Source of the DNA: Turritopsis dohrnii
Lineage: Eukaryota > Cnidaria > Hydrozoa > Anthoathecata > Oceaniidae
Assembly (NCBI GenBank): GCA_027922465.2
Contig: BQMF02000434.1
Span: 307,122 to 371,121 of the forward strand
Direction of reading: 5' to 3'
Length of the DNA stretch: 64,000 nt
Within the stretch, counting starts at the first letter, position 1; each line of letters begins with the position of its first letter. Positions 25,742 through 36,692 of the stretch are shown here, piece after piece. A program made the translations under genes and the position numbers. Under the pieces are notes generated by a model that was given only the letters and a program-made list of their open reading frames with translations, was not told the DNA's origin and ran no database searches.

Positions 25742-27300
25742 GTGACTGTCCAGGGGATTTTGATAACAAACCATAAAACGTTTAAAAACGTTTAAACGTT
25801 TTTCATTTTGTTGAAAAACGTTTTTTCATTAACGAAAAAACGTTTTCTTGTTATGTGTGCAACGTTATAAACGTTTTTAAAAACGTTTTCATAAACGTTT
25901 AAACGTTTTTTAAAAACGTTTTTTGAAAACGTTTAAACGTTTTTTAAAAACGTTTTTTTAAAAATGTTTTTATAAAAAACGTTTTTACATTAATCCATTT
26001 TTCACAAAAAACATTTTCAACTTTAACCGTCCAGCGGATTTTGGTATCGTTGCATTTCTCCTGCAAACGTAAACAAGTTTCGTTTGAAGAAGTGTCCAGC
26101 GGTTTGTTTATAATCACATTCTTATGCGCCATTTTTGGAAAGTTCGTTATTAAAACCAGTTATAATTAAAAAACTTTTCATCTTTTACTTCATGAATGAA
26201 CAAGGTGCGTTCTTTTGTATTGATTTATTTTAATGACGTCAATATTCTTCAAGTGTGTACTTTTTTAAATATGCATTTGCAGGTAACACATGTAAGCATA
26301 TTAGAATACATTGGTTACCTGGTTCTCATTTATTTAAAGATTAAAGAAACAACAGCTGTTTTCAAAGTTTCCACAAATAGAAACCGTCCGCTATAATTCT
26401 ATTGATTCCATAATAGAACGAATTTGATAGAATTGCTATTTTTGTAAATCCTAGGGGAAAAGTTTTATGTTTATTTTTGTAAAGATGTATTTTCACTATG
26501 TGAAAGTAGTTGAAAACGGCTAATTTTTATAGAAACAGATCTGGATAAACCTTAATTTCTCTGTTTAAAGAGACATTTCACTTTCACAAAATTAAGATGC
26601 ACTGTTAATCAAATTACTTGGTAACGTTTTTAGTTATCTTTATGGACTTCATTTTGATAATGTTTTCAGGTTCTGGGGCGATTGACTGTCACATGATTTT
26701 GATTCACCCAATCAACGGCAGCGGCCGTACGACTTGCTGAAGTTAAACCTCCCGAAAATTTCAACTAAAGGCCAGTTTCCACTTTATTCAACTCAACTCA
26801 ATTCTAAATCAAAAATTAGTTCGCTTATACGTGCGACGACAGCGAACGATGTGAAAACCGGCCTATAGTTCCTTCCATGCTCAATACAATAAGTGTGTGT
26901 ATAGTTTCTGCTCTTTTGTGATTCATTGAAGATGAATATCTTTTACGTCGTCGCCCACGTTGCCATCGTACTTTCGTAAGTTCCCTAATAGCAGCCGAAG
27001 CAAGAGCTCTTTAGCTCCTTATCATGAAGCATCGTTTTTAACAATAAAAACGTTTTTAATGATAAAACGTTTAAACGTTTAAACGTTTAAACGTTTTTAA
27101 TGTTCTGCATAAAACGTTTTATTTAAACGTTTAAACGTTTTCTCTTTCGAATTCTTGAAACGTTTTTGACTTCTGGCAAAAACGTTTAAACGTTTTTATA
27201 AAAACGTTTTTAAACGTTTTTTTCTATTGTTTTTGCAACGTTTAAACGTTTCTTTAAAAAACGTTTTATGGTTTGTTATCAAAATCCCCTGGACAGTCAC
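25742..27300. mobile_element. GTGAC-superfamily element with AAACGTTT iterons, first copy
   Basis: The ends GTGACTGTCCAGGGG and CCCCTGGACAGTCAC are flanked by ATAT (25738-25741, 27301-27304). Arrays of AAACGTTT fill both subterminal regions. The ~1-kb interior (about 26025-27030) is nearly the same as that of 27582-29583. Parts of it (GGTTACCTGGTTCT, AAATAGAAACCGTC) recur in the interiors of L and R. No coding potential is seen. Confidence 0.82.
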
Positions 27301-27434
27301 ATATATATTTGTTTACAAATAAAAAAATCATATATTTTGGAGATGATCCCTTATTTTGAATCGATTATTTGCAGCAAAAAATCGATTTTAAAGAATCACT
27401 TTTTCGCTTGTTATCCTTTTCCCATAAACCGTCA
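27301..27434. mobile_element. Solo right end of a GTGAC-family element
   Basis: CGATT/AATCG iterons run into CCCATAAACCGTCAC, ending at 27434 and followed by ATAT. The left partner was not identified. Confidence 0.6.
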
Positions 27435-27581
27435 CATATAAAATCTACTGATTAGGGAGCTTTTAAGTAAAAGCTGGTCAGAATGTCGCAGCTGACTTAT
27501 ACGATGGCAGTTCTTGATTTTTTCTAAGACAGTTCTCAAGTTTTTTTCAGACAGTTCAAAAAAGAATTACATGCATGATAT

Positions 27582-29583
27582 GTGACTGTCCAGGGGATTT
27601 TGATAACAAACCATAAAACGTTTTTCAAAAAACGTTAAAAACGATAATTAAACAATGGAAGAAAACGTTAAAAAACGTTAAAAAACGTTTTTATGAAAAA
27701 GTAAAAACGTTTTTATGGAAACGATAAAACGTTACAAAATTCGAAAGCAAAAACGTTAAAAACGTTTTTTGTTAAAAACGTTTTTTCATTAAAAAACGTT
27801 TTTTACGTAAAAAAAACGTTAAAAAACGTTTTTTAGTTAAAAAAGATTACTTGTTTTGCCTCCGCGATACAGATAAACTTTGAATAATAACTTTTATGCT
27901 ACCTAGGAAACCTGTTTAAATTTTATTGATACTAACAATAATAATAATAACAAGAATGCCTAAAGTGTGATACGAATTATGTGTCAAAGTATTTATGTTT
28001 TTTTATTTTTCTGAGACATGCGACCTTCAATCGGAGCTACTCGGAAAAGAAACGGGTTTAATCAGCAGTTTATGAACCCAGCGATTACCGAAACGGTAAA
28101 TCTTCTGTTAGTTTTCCGTTCCGCTTCGTTCCACGAGAAGCGTGGTGTTCTGAGAGAGCGTGGTAGTACTGAGAAGATCTTCATATCTGTAGATATCGTT
28201 TTTTAAAAACGTTTTTTGAAAACGTTTAAACGTTTTTGAAATGTTTTTTTAAAAATGTTTTTATAAAAAACGTTTTTACATTAATCCATTTTTTTACAAA
28301 AAAACATTTTCAACTTAAACCGTCCAGCGGATTTTGGTATCGTTGCATTTCTCTGCAAACGTAAACAAGTTTTGTTTGAAGAAGTGTCCAGCGGTTTGTT
28401 TATAATCACATTCGTATGCGCCATTTTTGGAAAGTTCGTTATTATTTTAATCTTTACTACTTTGATTTTATTTTGATTTTTAATGAACAAGGTGCGTTCT
28501 TTTGTTTCGATTTATTTCAATGACGTCAATGTTCTTCAAGTGTGTACTTTTTTAAATATGCATTTGCAGGTAACACATGTTAGTATATTACAATACATTG
28601 ATTACCTGGTTCTCATTCATTTAAAGATTAAAGAAACAACAGCTCTTTTCAAAGTTTCCACAAATAGAAACCGTCCGCTATAATTCTATTGATTCCATAA
28701 TAGAACAAATTTGATAGAATTGCTATTTTAGTAAATCCTCGGGGAAAAGTTTTATGTTTATTTTCGTAAAGATGTATTTTCACTCGGTGAAAGTGAAAGT
28801 AGTTGAAAACGGCTAATTTTTATAGAAACAGATCTGGATAAACCTTATTTTCTCTGTTTTGAGAAACATTTCACTTTCACAAAATTAAGATGCACTGTTA
28901 ATCAAATTGCTTGGTAACTTTTTTAGTTATATTTATGGACTTTATTTTGATAACGTTTTCAGGTTCTGGGGCGATTGGCTGTCATATGATTTGATTCGCC
29001 CAATCAACGGCAGCTATGACTTGCTGAAGTTAAAACCTCCCGAAAATTTCAACTAAAGGCCAATTTCTACTTTATTCAACTGAACTCAAATCTAAATCAA
29101 AAATTAGTTCGCTTATACGTGCGACGACAGTGAACGATGTGAAAACCGGGCTATAGTTCCGTCTTCCTTGCTAAATAACAGCCGAAGCAAGAGCTCTTTA
29201 GCTCTTTATTATGAGGCATTGTTTTTAACAATAAAAACATTTTTAATGATAAAACGTTTAAATGTTATTTCGCGATATAATGCATGGCTCCAACCTCGAT
29301 CCCAGCCCTGGGATCGAGGTTGTGCATGGCTCTCCACGTAGTTTGCCCGCGCAGTAGGTCTAAACATTCCGTTTCCAAAATCGTTTTTTAAAAACGTTTT
29401 TTTACGTTTTTGAAAAAACGTTTTTAAAAACGATAAAACGTTTTTAAAAAACGTTAAAAACGTTTTTCAAAAAACGTTAAAACGTTTTTTCGTTTTTAAA
29501 AAAACGTTTTTCCAAAAATAAAAAATGTTTTTAACGTTTTCTAACGTTTTATCGTTTGTTATCAAAATCCCCTGGACGGTCAC
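27582..29583. mobile_element. GTGAC-superfamily element with AACGTT iterons, second copy
   Basis: The ends GTGACTGTCCAGGGG and CCCCTGGACGGTCAC are flanked by ATAT (27578-27581, 29584-29587). Subterminal arrays are AAAAACGTT / AACGTTTTT. The interior from about 28310 to 29250 is a close copy of that in 25742-27300. It carries a 34-bp foldback with its own 8-bp duplication (29290-29323). Confidence 0.82.
29290..29323. mobile_element. 34-bp palindromic insertion with 8-bp duplication
   Basis: CAACCTCGATCCCAG and CTGGGATCGAGGTTG face each other with almost no loop. GCATGGCT occurs on both sides (29282-29289, 29324-29331) without mismatch. The inverted sequence is nearly the same as that of the 73-bp insertion at 40220-40292, so both belong to one family of minimal foldback elements. 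Confidence 0.7.
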
Positions 29584-29587
29584 ATAT

Positions 29588-31030
29588 ATATATATATTTC
29601 CACGTGTTATATATCATAATAAGCTAATAAGATAAACGAATATAAGCCAACGTCACACATTTTAACAAAAACTGTTTGGAACAATATTCCATTAGTTTCT
29701 GCCCAAGATTGTAATATTATGTAAAATGAAATGGGCAAATATAAGATAAGTTTTCACCGAATTGTTTCAATTTTGTATTATTTATATATGTTTAGAACCC
29801 CCTTAAATAATACGATGCTGTGTTATATAAGTGCATTTTACTTGAGCCAATCTGATCGATTCACTTTGAGTCATTTTTGAATCCTGATCTAACATTCTGG
29901 AAGTACCGCACTGCCTAGCCACTGGTTATAAGAGGACTTTCATAAGTTAAGTTATTATTTCTTCTAAGATGCTTAGAATCCCTAGACTTTCAAAAAATAA
30001 ATGTCTTACATCTTAAGATTTAATATTGTCACAATGAGCCAATACGTTGTGCAATTCTCAGTGACATAAACAAATATTTATATTTTGTAATTAGTCCTTT
30101 CTTCCAAATAAGAGTGTTCTCGTCATCAAAGGTGGCTTTTTGCTTTGACTGAAGAGATTAGCACCTTGATTTCACAGGCGTTTGCAGCCTGGATGAGTGT
30201 CCAACTTGCAAACACCATATATTTTTTTCAGCAATGCTTTTTGTGAACTGTTCACACTGAATAAAAGTGTGTATATATATAGTTGACTTCTTACATTTGG
30301 ACTTGTCATTCCTCAACTAGGGCACTATGTCTTTTCTCTTATGTTTGCAAGCTATAGAATAAATTGGTTAGTTTTGCATTGGTAAATCCGGACGACCGGC
30401 TTTTCAGTGCTTTGACCCATATAAACGGGACAGTGAAGCGTTGATAAAGTTGGACAGCGTTGATAATCTGGTCAGAACAGAGTCAAGTAACAATTCCAGA
30501 CTAGACTACAAACCAAATCACGGTCATCGATAGTTTACAAAAGAAAATATTTTATTTCTATTGGAGTGACGAGAATAATATTCTCAACTAACTGGACAAA
30601 CACTATTGGAGTGACGAGAATATTCTCAACTAACTGGACAAACACATGCAGACATTCCAACCCTAGAGAATCTGATATTGGGAGTTTTGCTGAGGACCAT
30701 GTGACATGGGTTCAACATTGAATTACTCACCAATGTCATATTTTGATTGCACATGTGTTAAAACAAAGACGAGAAGTGGAGAACTGTTTCTAATAAAAAT
30801 GAGATTGTCTCCTAAAACCGAGAACTATACCTAAAAAAGCAAGAACTGTCTGAAAAATTGTTTTTTGTAATGAAATACATGAAAAACTAATTTTAATTAG
30901 CTAGATATTCTTTTTATCATCTATTTAACAACTATTTTTTTCAATTAATGTTTAAAATATTTTCTCTGATTTTTCATATTTCTTACTTCAAAATTCACCA
31001 TCAAATTATTTCAACTTCATTTATAGACTC
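29588..31030. other. Gene-free AT-rich stretch with a short tandem repeat
   Basis: No gene was recognised. At 30558-30644 two units of about 42-45 bases (TTGGAGTGACGAGAATA, then CTCAACTAACTGGACAAAC) repeat in tandem. Confidence 0.55.
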
Positions 31031-31032
31031 GA

Positions 31033-31072
31033 CTAGTCAGGAGACCCAGAATGTAGCTGGGTCTCCTGGTTA
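31033..31072 (-). repeat. Strong hairpin next to CTAG (possible Helitron 3' end)
   Basis: AGGAGACCCAG and CTGGGTCTCCT pair around a 7-base loop. Read on the minus strand, the hairpin is followed within a few bases by CTAG and then T, the layout of a Helitron 3' terminus. No matching 5' TC end was found on the right, so this is tentative. Confidence 0.4.
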
Positions 31073-32343
31073 AGACTGGACTTCCTTTTGCCACTGCGTG
31101 GTCTTCACGTGTAGCTATCAACACCATCTTGAAATCGTCCTACATCATAACTATTACGTCGTATTACCGAAATTCATGCGGCTTTTTTCCCCTCACAAAA
31201 ATTATGATGGGGTAAAAAAGCCACAAAGTTTTCTCACATTAAATATCCTTTTGGGAGATTGATTCCCAGGAAAGAGCATTCGAATGAGAGGACGTTCCCA
31301 CAGTTGTTGATAAAGGAAAGAAAAAAGACAATTATATATAATCAGAATACAAGATGTTTTGTTTACAAAGAATAGACCTTTTTTTCCGAATTTCCGTTTA
31401 AACACTGAACTGCAACTGAGTTTCATATCTAACCTCGTTTTTATGCGTTTCATTTTTCCACTAATTTCATTACTTTAAAACTTAGCTGTAGTCTCTATTA
31501 TACTTAATTCCCATTCCGATAATTAGAAATAGTATGAATATTAGAAGCGAGGTTAGACACGACAACTCGGCCACAATGCATCGTTTAAACAGAAATTCGA
31601 GAAAGGTCTATTGCTTTGGTCACGGTATTTCAAATCTCCCGCGATACGGAATTTAATTGTGAGCATGCGCAATACTTATCGATTTAAATCACATCTCACA
31701 GCGAGGTGAGCCTATCAAGACCCTGGTCACCCTCATCTCTAAATCCACATCAAATTTTGATGTACGAAGTGAAAGGCTCAAACTACTAATTTTAATCGCT
31801 TACTGGATGACCACTGCTTTATTGAAAGGTTATACTCAAAAGTTTCGTGTAATCTTTGTCTTTAAAAAGAATATTATTCCTGATTTTAAGAAAAGAATAA
31901 CGTTTATAATTCTGCTAAACTGAGTCTTCCCTCCCCGCCATATTGAATTCAACCACGTTTTGTTGAAAATTGCGCGCATGCTCACAATAAACTTCCTTCG
32001 AGAAAATACCGTGTGGTATGGATGGAAACGGGCCTCTCTGGTGTGGAAACCGGCCTTTATGTAGTTTTACAAGATGCTTTGCCTACGAAGTATTTCTGTG
32101 GTGTGGTAAACGGCCTTTATCGTTCTCATGGACCGTAGTTTTCGAAAATTAATATAAACAAGATGCCCTAACAGGCATACGGATTTCTGCAAAATCTGTT
32201 GAAAAATGAAAAATAAAAGATCATGTGACTAAAAATGTGAAAGAGGTTATATATATGATTTCCAAAATAAAACATCGCATTTCTAATCATGTACTCCCTC
32301 CCCCAAGACATTGTCAAACGATAACTGACACTATCTGAGATTT
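31073..32343. other. Gene-free stretch
   Basis: No reading frame of substance. It holds one dispersed repeat also seen near 186-229 (reverse orientation, about 32156-32204). Two similar phrases occur at about 32037 and 32097 (GTGTGGAAACCGGCCTTTAT and a variant). Confidence 0.5.
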
Positions 32344-33730
32344 GTGCCTGCTCCCCTTACCGCTATGTGCCGCTTGCCGCTAACTTTGAGTTTGATGGTT
32401 TATTTCCTTCATTTAAAAAGACAACAAATCAAACCAAACTAATTATTATCTAAAAGTATATTCATTCAGCCATCGTTATGGAAAGTTTCAAAGTGAATTG
32501 CCAAATACTTACTGATTAATAGAGTAAAATCTAACACCGGGTCGCGATCATTGTGAAAAAAAATATTAAAAATGGCTTCCTCCAAAAATAAATGCTTCAA
32601 AATTCAGTGTCATAAATAACGGAGCACATCGATTCCTTGTTATTCCTCTGCTGTCTTGAATGTTACCAACATCTGAGATTTTATCCACACAAACAGTTTT
32701 ATTGTATATATCGTATACGCGAGTAAATCATCTAAAGTTTACAGCAAGGCAATTCTGTAACCACGTGTCCTTTCTCCGCTATAGCAACAAAATTTGTTCT
32801 TGTTAGCACTGATTTCAGCTTGATTACTCAAACAGTTAAAAATTTTTTTACAGACATTCAATTAGCGCCAAATCCCACGTTGATAATATCACCCATAGAT
32901 TTATCGTTCAAGAAAACGTGAAACTTGTTTCGTAGACCTTTTTACCCAAAGGACCCATTGTCATTAAAAAAATTTTATTGCGCTAACGCTTTTTAGCAAT
33001 TGCAATTTAAACATTTTAGCAATTGCAACTTGAATTCTGTAGGATCATTCTAGCGTGTATCCTCCGCATATTGAAAATCTCCACCACAAGTATAGAAACA
33101 ATTGATTTCATATGTTGCGAGCATAAATAGTAATTCAATACATGATGATAATTACATTCGCGGTTCATGCTTTTAACAAATTAACGATGTCTGTGTTTAT
33201 CGTATAATTACTCTGCAGGCTCACAATTAGGGCAATTCCCATCACGTGTCTAGATTTTTGCGATCAACAGTTGACTTGTCGAGACGGCACTATTGTTTTC
33301 TAAAAAAACTTCGCTCATAAAAATATGGCTGCCTTCGATTTGTAAACAGTAAAGGCATGCATTTTTGTTAAGCCTGTGGTTATCTTATTTCTGCAGAAGC
33401 AAAGGAGGAAAGCACTTAAATTGAGAAAAAAGGGATCAAACTGTTACTATGAACACTAAATTCCATAAAATTTTGTTATTTGCATCACTTTTGACGAACG
33501 TGAAATTAGTTAGCGGAAAGAGGAACAAGTTAGCGGAAAGAGGAACATCACCCCGATGATGTTTACAATTACAGTATTTGTTATCAATCTTATTCTCCTT
33601 GTTTGTTCTTGTTGATTTAGTATCTAGAATGACCAATTGTGGTGTTAAATCCATTTAACTGTGTTTTTACGTTTGCATTGACGAATTTTGCAACATTATA
33701 ATTAAAGTTAGCGGTAAGGGGAGCAGGCAC
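32344..33730. mobile_element. TIR element with TTAGCGG motifs
   Basis: GTGCCTGCTCCCCTTACC at 32344 is matched in reverse at 33730 over at least 22 bases. TTAGCGG or its complement recurs just inside both ends and in a 20-bp direct duplication (TTAGCGGAAAGAGGAACA, 33510-33549). No coding sequence and no clear target duplication were seen. It is probably a non-autonomous DNA element of unassigned type. Confidence 0.55.
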
Positions 33731-33906
33731 TCTTAATGTATATATATATACAGCCAATAAACTGGATTACTTCTGAATTACATTCCTTATTTTGCTGGTA
33801 AGGATATATTGATCCTTGCAGATATCACAATGAATGAGCACATAACTCATAAACTCTAAAAGATATGAATTTCTGAATTTGATAACTTTGTGTCAATCTT
33901 CCTAAA

Positions 33907-36280
33907 TAATAATAATAATAATAATAATAATTGTTTATTTCCAACAATGAAAATAGGGCATCTCCATATTTACAACATGGCTCTTCGTCCCAATAAATAC
34001 ATATGTATATATATACATACATAATATAAAAAGAAAAGAAATATTAAAAACAATATTTTTATTTATAAGATAAAAAATTTATAAAACATCATAACTATTA
34101 AAAGGTGATAAAATCGTTAAATTTGTAACTGGCATATGTGCAAATTCACAAGGACAGATAAAGATTGGAATTGTACATAAATGGAGAGGAAAATGAAGGT
34201 TGCACATAGTCCAGTAATAAATGAAAGGATAAAATGTAAATTTACTCACTCCAGTTAAGACAGTACAGCAGTAGAGAATTCAAAAGCAATGGAAGAGAGA
34301 AGTTGGAAGGTGGAATTGCAACTATGAAGAAGAGATCTAGGAGTAAGCCAATACTCGGTACGATAAAAGTTAAATCAGATACTAAATTCAGGTATGAAAC
34401 TAAATACTACTGATGTTTCTTGCAACTGCAAGGTCAAGTTGATATCGTTTGACTAAACGTGAAAATGTTTTATAATTCTTTTCTGATCTTAGATTAACTG
34501 GTAGGTCATTGAAAATTTTACTAACTGAGCCCTTAAATGTTTTTGTGTCCATATTTGATGGCAGTGTATGCTTGTTAATATTACGAAGTCTTACGTCTCT
34601 AGGTTTGAAAGTCAGCTTAAGATATTCTGGGAAAGTTTCATCGTAAATTGCTTTATGCGCTAATTTTAATTGGTAATAGTTAATTCGTTCGATCGTTGGT
34701 ATCCAGCGAAGATTTATAACATCCGAAGTACGAGAATATCTTTGCGTAACAAACGAAGCAGCTGATCTCATCACTTTTTGTAAGCGATTAATTTCAATAT
34801 GGTTAGCATTTGCAAGTAGTGGTAAAGCATAGTCTACTTTGGATAACACCAGTGTTTCAGCTAGTTGCTTTCTTCTGTTGTAGTTAGCATATCTTTTCAA
34901 TTTACGGAGTACGGACAGTTTAGCAAAGCATGATTTCACAACTTCATTTATGTGAGTCTTCCAAGATAAGTTCTCATCAAAATTAACACCTAATACCTTC
35001 CAGTTTCTTACTCTTTCGATGGATCCATTATCTACTGCAATTTTATATGCATTAATGTCTGAAAGATTATGAATGTCATACATTCTTCTTGTTGCAAATA
35101 ACATCGATTTCGTTTTATCAAGATTGAAAATCATATTTTTGCTTTTGGCGTACTGCAACATATCTTGCATAACTTTTTCAAGCTTTGAAGCATTTTGATT
35201 TAGTTTCGACGGTCGGAAATGTTCGTAACAGGTAGTGTCATCAGCATATTGGCAGATGTTAGTTTCAATCAAGTTTTGCATGTCAGATACGTACAAGTTA
35301 AAAAGAATTGGGCCCAACACAGAGCCTTGTGGAACACCAAATTCTACTGGCTTTCTTTGTGAAGATTTCTCGTTCACTTGAACAAACTGTCGTCTTTCAC
35401 ACAAATAACTACAAATAAGCTTAACTGAGGATTTATCAAAACCAAGGTTGATCAGGTTTTGTAGTATATTAGAGTAATTTACGGTATCGAATGCTTTAGA
35501 ATAGTCAGCAAATATGGCCATGGTGATTTCCCCACGGTTCATTGCTTTAATAATATCATCGCGTAATTTCAGTAGTATTGTTGTTGTAGAATGAGATTTC
35601 CGAAACCCAGACATGGATTCTTTTAAGATTTTTTCTTTTTCGATATAGTCACATATTTGATGGGCCATTATACGTTCAAAGACTTTGGAAAGCACTGGTA
35701 AAATTGATATAGGCCGGTAATCATTGTTACCTTCTGGGTTTCGTATTTTTGGAACCGGTGTTACTTTCGCGATTTTCCATTGATGTGGAAATTTTTCTTG
35801 ATGCAAAGCAGAGTTTATAATGTGTGTGAGTGGTGATGCTATGATATCTGCTACAGATTTTATGATAGAAGTTGGTATATTATCTGGACCGGTAGAACAG
35901 TCGCCCCTCAATGATTTAATTTCCTTTACTATCTCTTCATATGTAACGTTTTTAAATTTGAAAGCATTGACGGATGAATAATTAGCTTCCTCAACAAGTT
36001 TATGAAGTACATCTTGATTAACAGGCTTAGCACTAGTAATGCGTTGTGCAGTGCCGATGAAATGATTGTTTAGTGAATTTGGAGTAGCAACAATGTTTTT
36101 CAAATTTGGATCCAAAATTCTGTGTATGATTTTCCAAACCTCTTTAGGTCTATTCGAATTTAACGCATTTTTATAAAAGTTACTTTTGGTTGTTCGAATT
36201 TTCTTTTTTAATTTATTTCTAACTTCTCGAAATTTAGTCCAGTCATCCTCTGTTTGCGTTAAATCACAAGCACAAAAAGG
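33907..36280 (-). mobile_element. 5'-truncated non-LTR retrotransposon (LINE)
   Basis: On the minus strand a reverse transcriptase frame is followed by about 400 bases of 3' UTR and an ATT tandem tail (33907-33932). The endonuclease is absent; homology begins in the linker before RT near 36280, typical of 5' truncation. The RT motifs (FADYSKAFD, QYADD) suit the Jockey/CR1/L2-like clades. Confidence 0.85.
34403..36280 (-). CDS. LINE reverse transcriptase (partial ORF2)
   Basis: An uninterrupted frame of about 625 codons; the open frame continues to 36379 into unrelated sequence. In order: the linker (WKIIHRIL), RT fingers (PGPDNIPTSIIK of the type TGPDNIP), NDYRPISILPVLSKVFE, GFRKSHSTTT, catalytic FADYSKAFD, GVPQGSVLGPILFNLYV, catalytic QYADDT (about 35239-35260), the thumb (LNLDKTKSMLF type) and a C-terminal region ending DLAVARN. 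Catalytic Asp residues are all present, so this copy may be young even though it lacks its endonuclease. It lies in opposite orientation just upstream of the MULE-like gene and may have truncated that gene. Confidence 0.88.
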
Positions 36281-36380
36281 CACACAGATTTTGGTCATGC
36301 AAAATACATCTACATAGACCAAAATCAACATACAACTGAAATCAGACACTTTTGTTTTAATTTGATTGATATGGCACACT

Positions 36381-36692
36381 CACAAACATTCTTAATCTAA
36401 GTTGTCATTCATGGCTTGTTTATAAAAGTTAAGATATTTGAAAATAAGGTTGAATGATTTTTACAACACAGCATTGCATTTCTGATTTCATATGCACTCC
36501 AGGGCATTGGGAAAGTGTAATCGACACTGTGTGATGACATAAACATCCTACGAATGACATAAACATCGAACGAAGTGTCAAAAAAACAAGTGTGCAAAAT
36601 AGCAAGGCCTTCCAGATACATGCATTTATACATACAAAAGTATGTACAAAAGAAATTTAGCAGAAAAAAAATAAGGAACTCATTCAGGAACT
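36381..36692. other. Short spacer between LINE and MULE-like gene
   Basis: No domain is recognisable. The missing N-terminal transposase exons of the neighbouring gene are not here. Confidence 0.45.

Noticed and set aside
18457..27434. Pairing of the left end at 18457 with the solo right end at 27434 as one 9-kb element
   Set aside because: The flanking four bases differ (AATT against ATAT), so the pairing is unsupported, although decay could explain it.
33825..34022. 65-codon frame with a Tyr run
   Set aside because: It is the antisense-to-plus translation of the LINE 3' UTR and its ATT tail.
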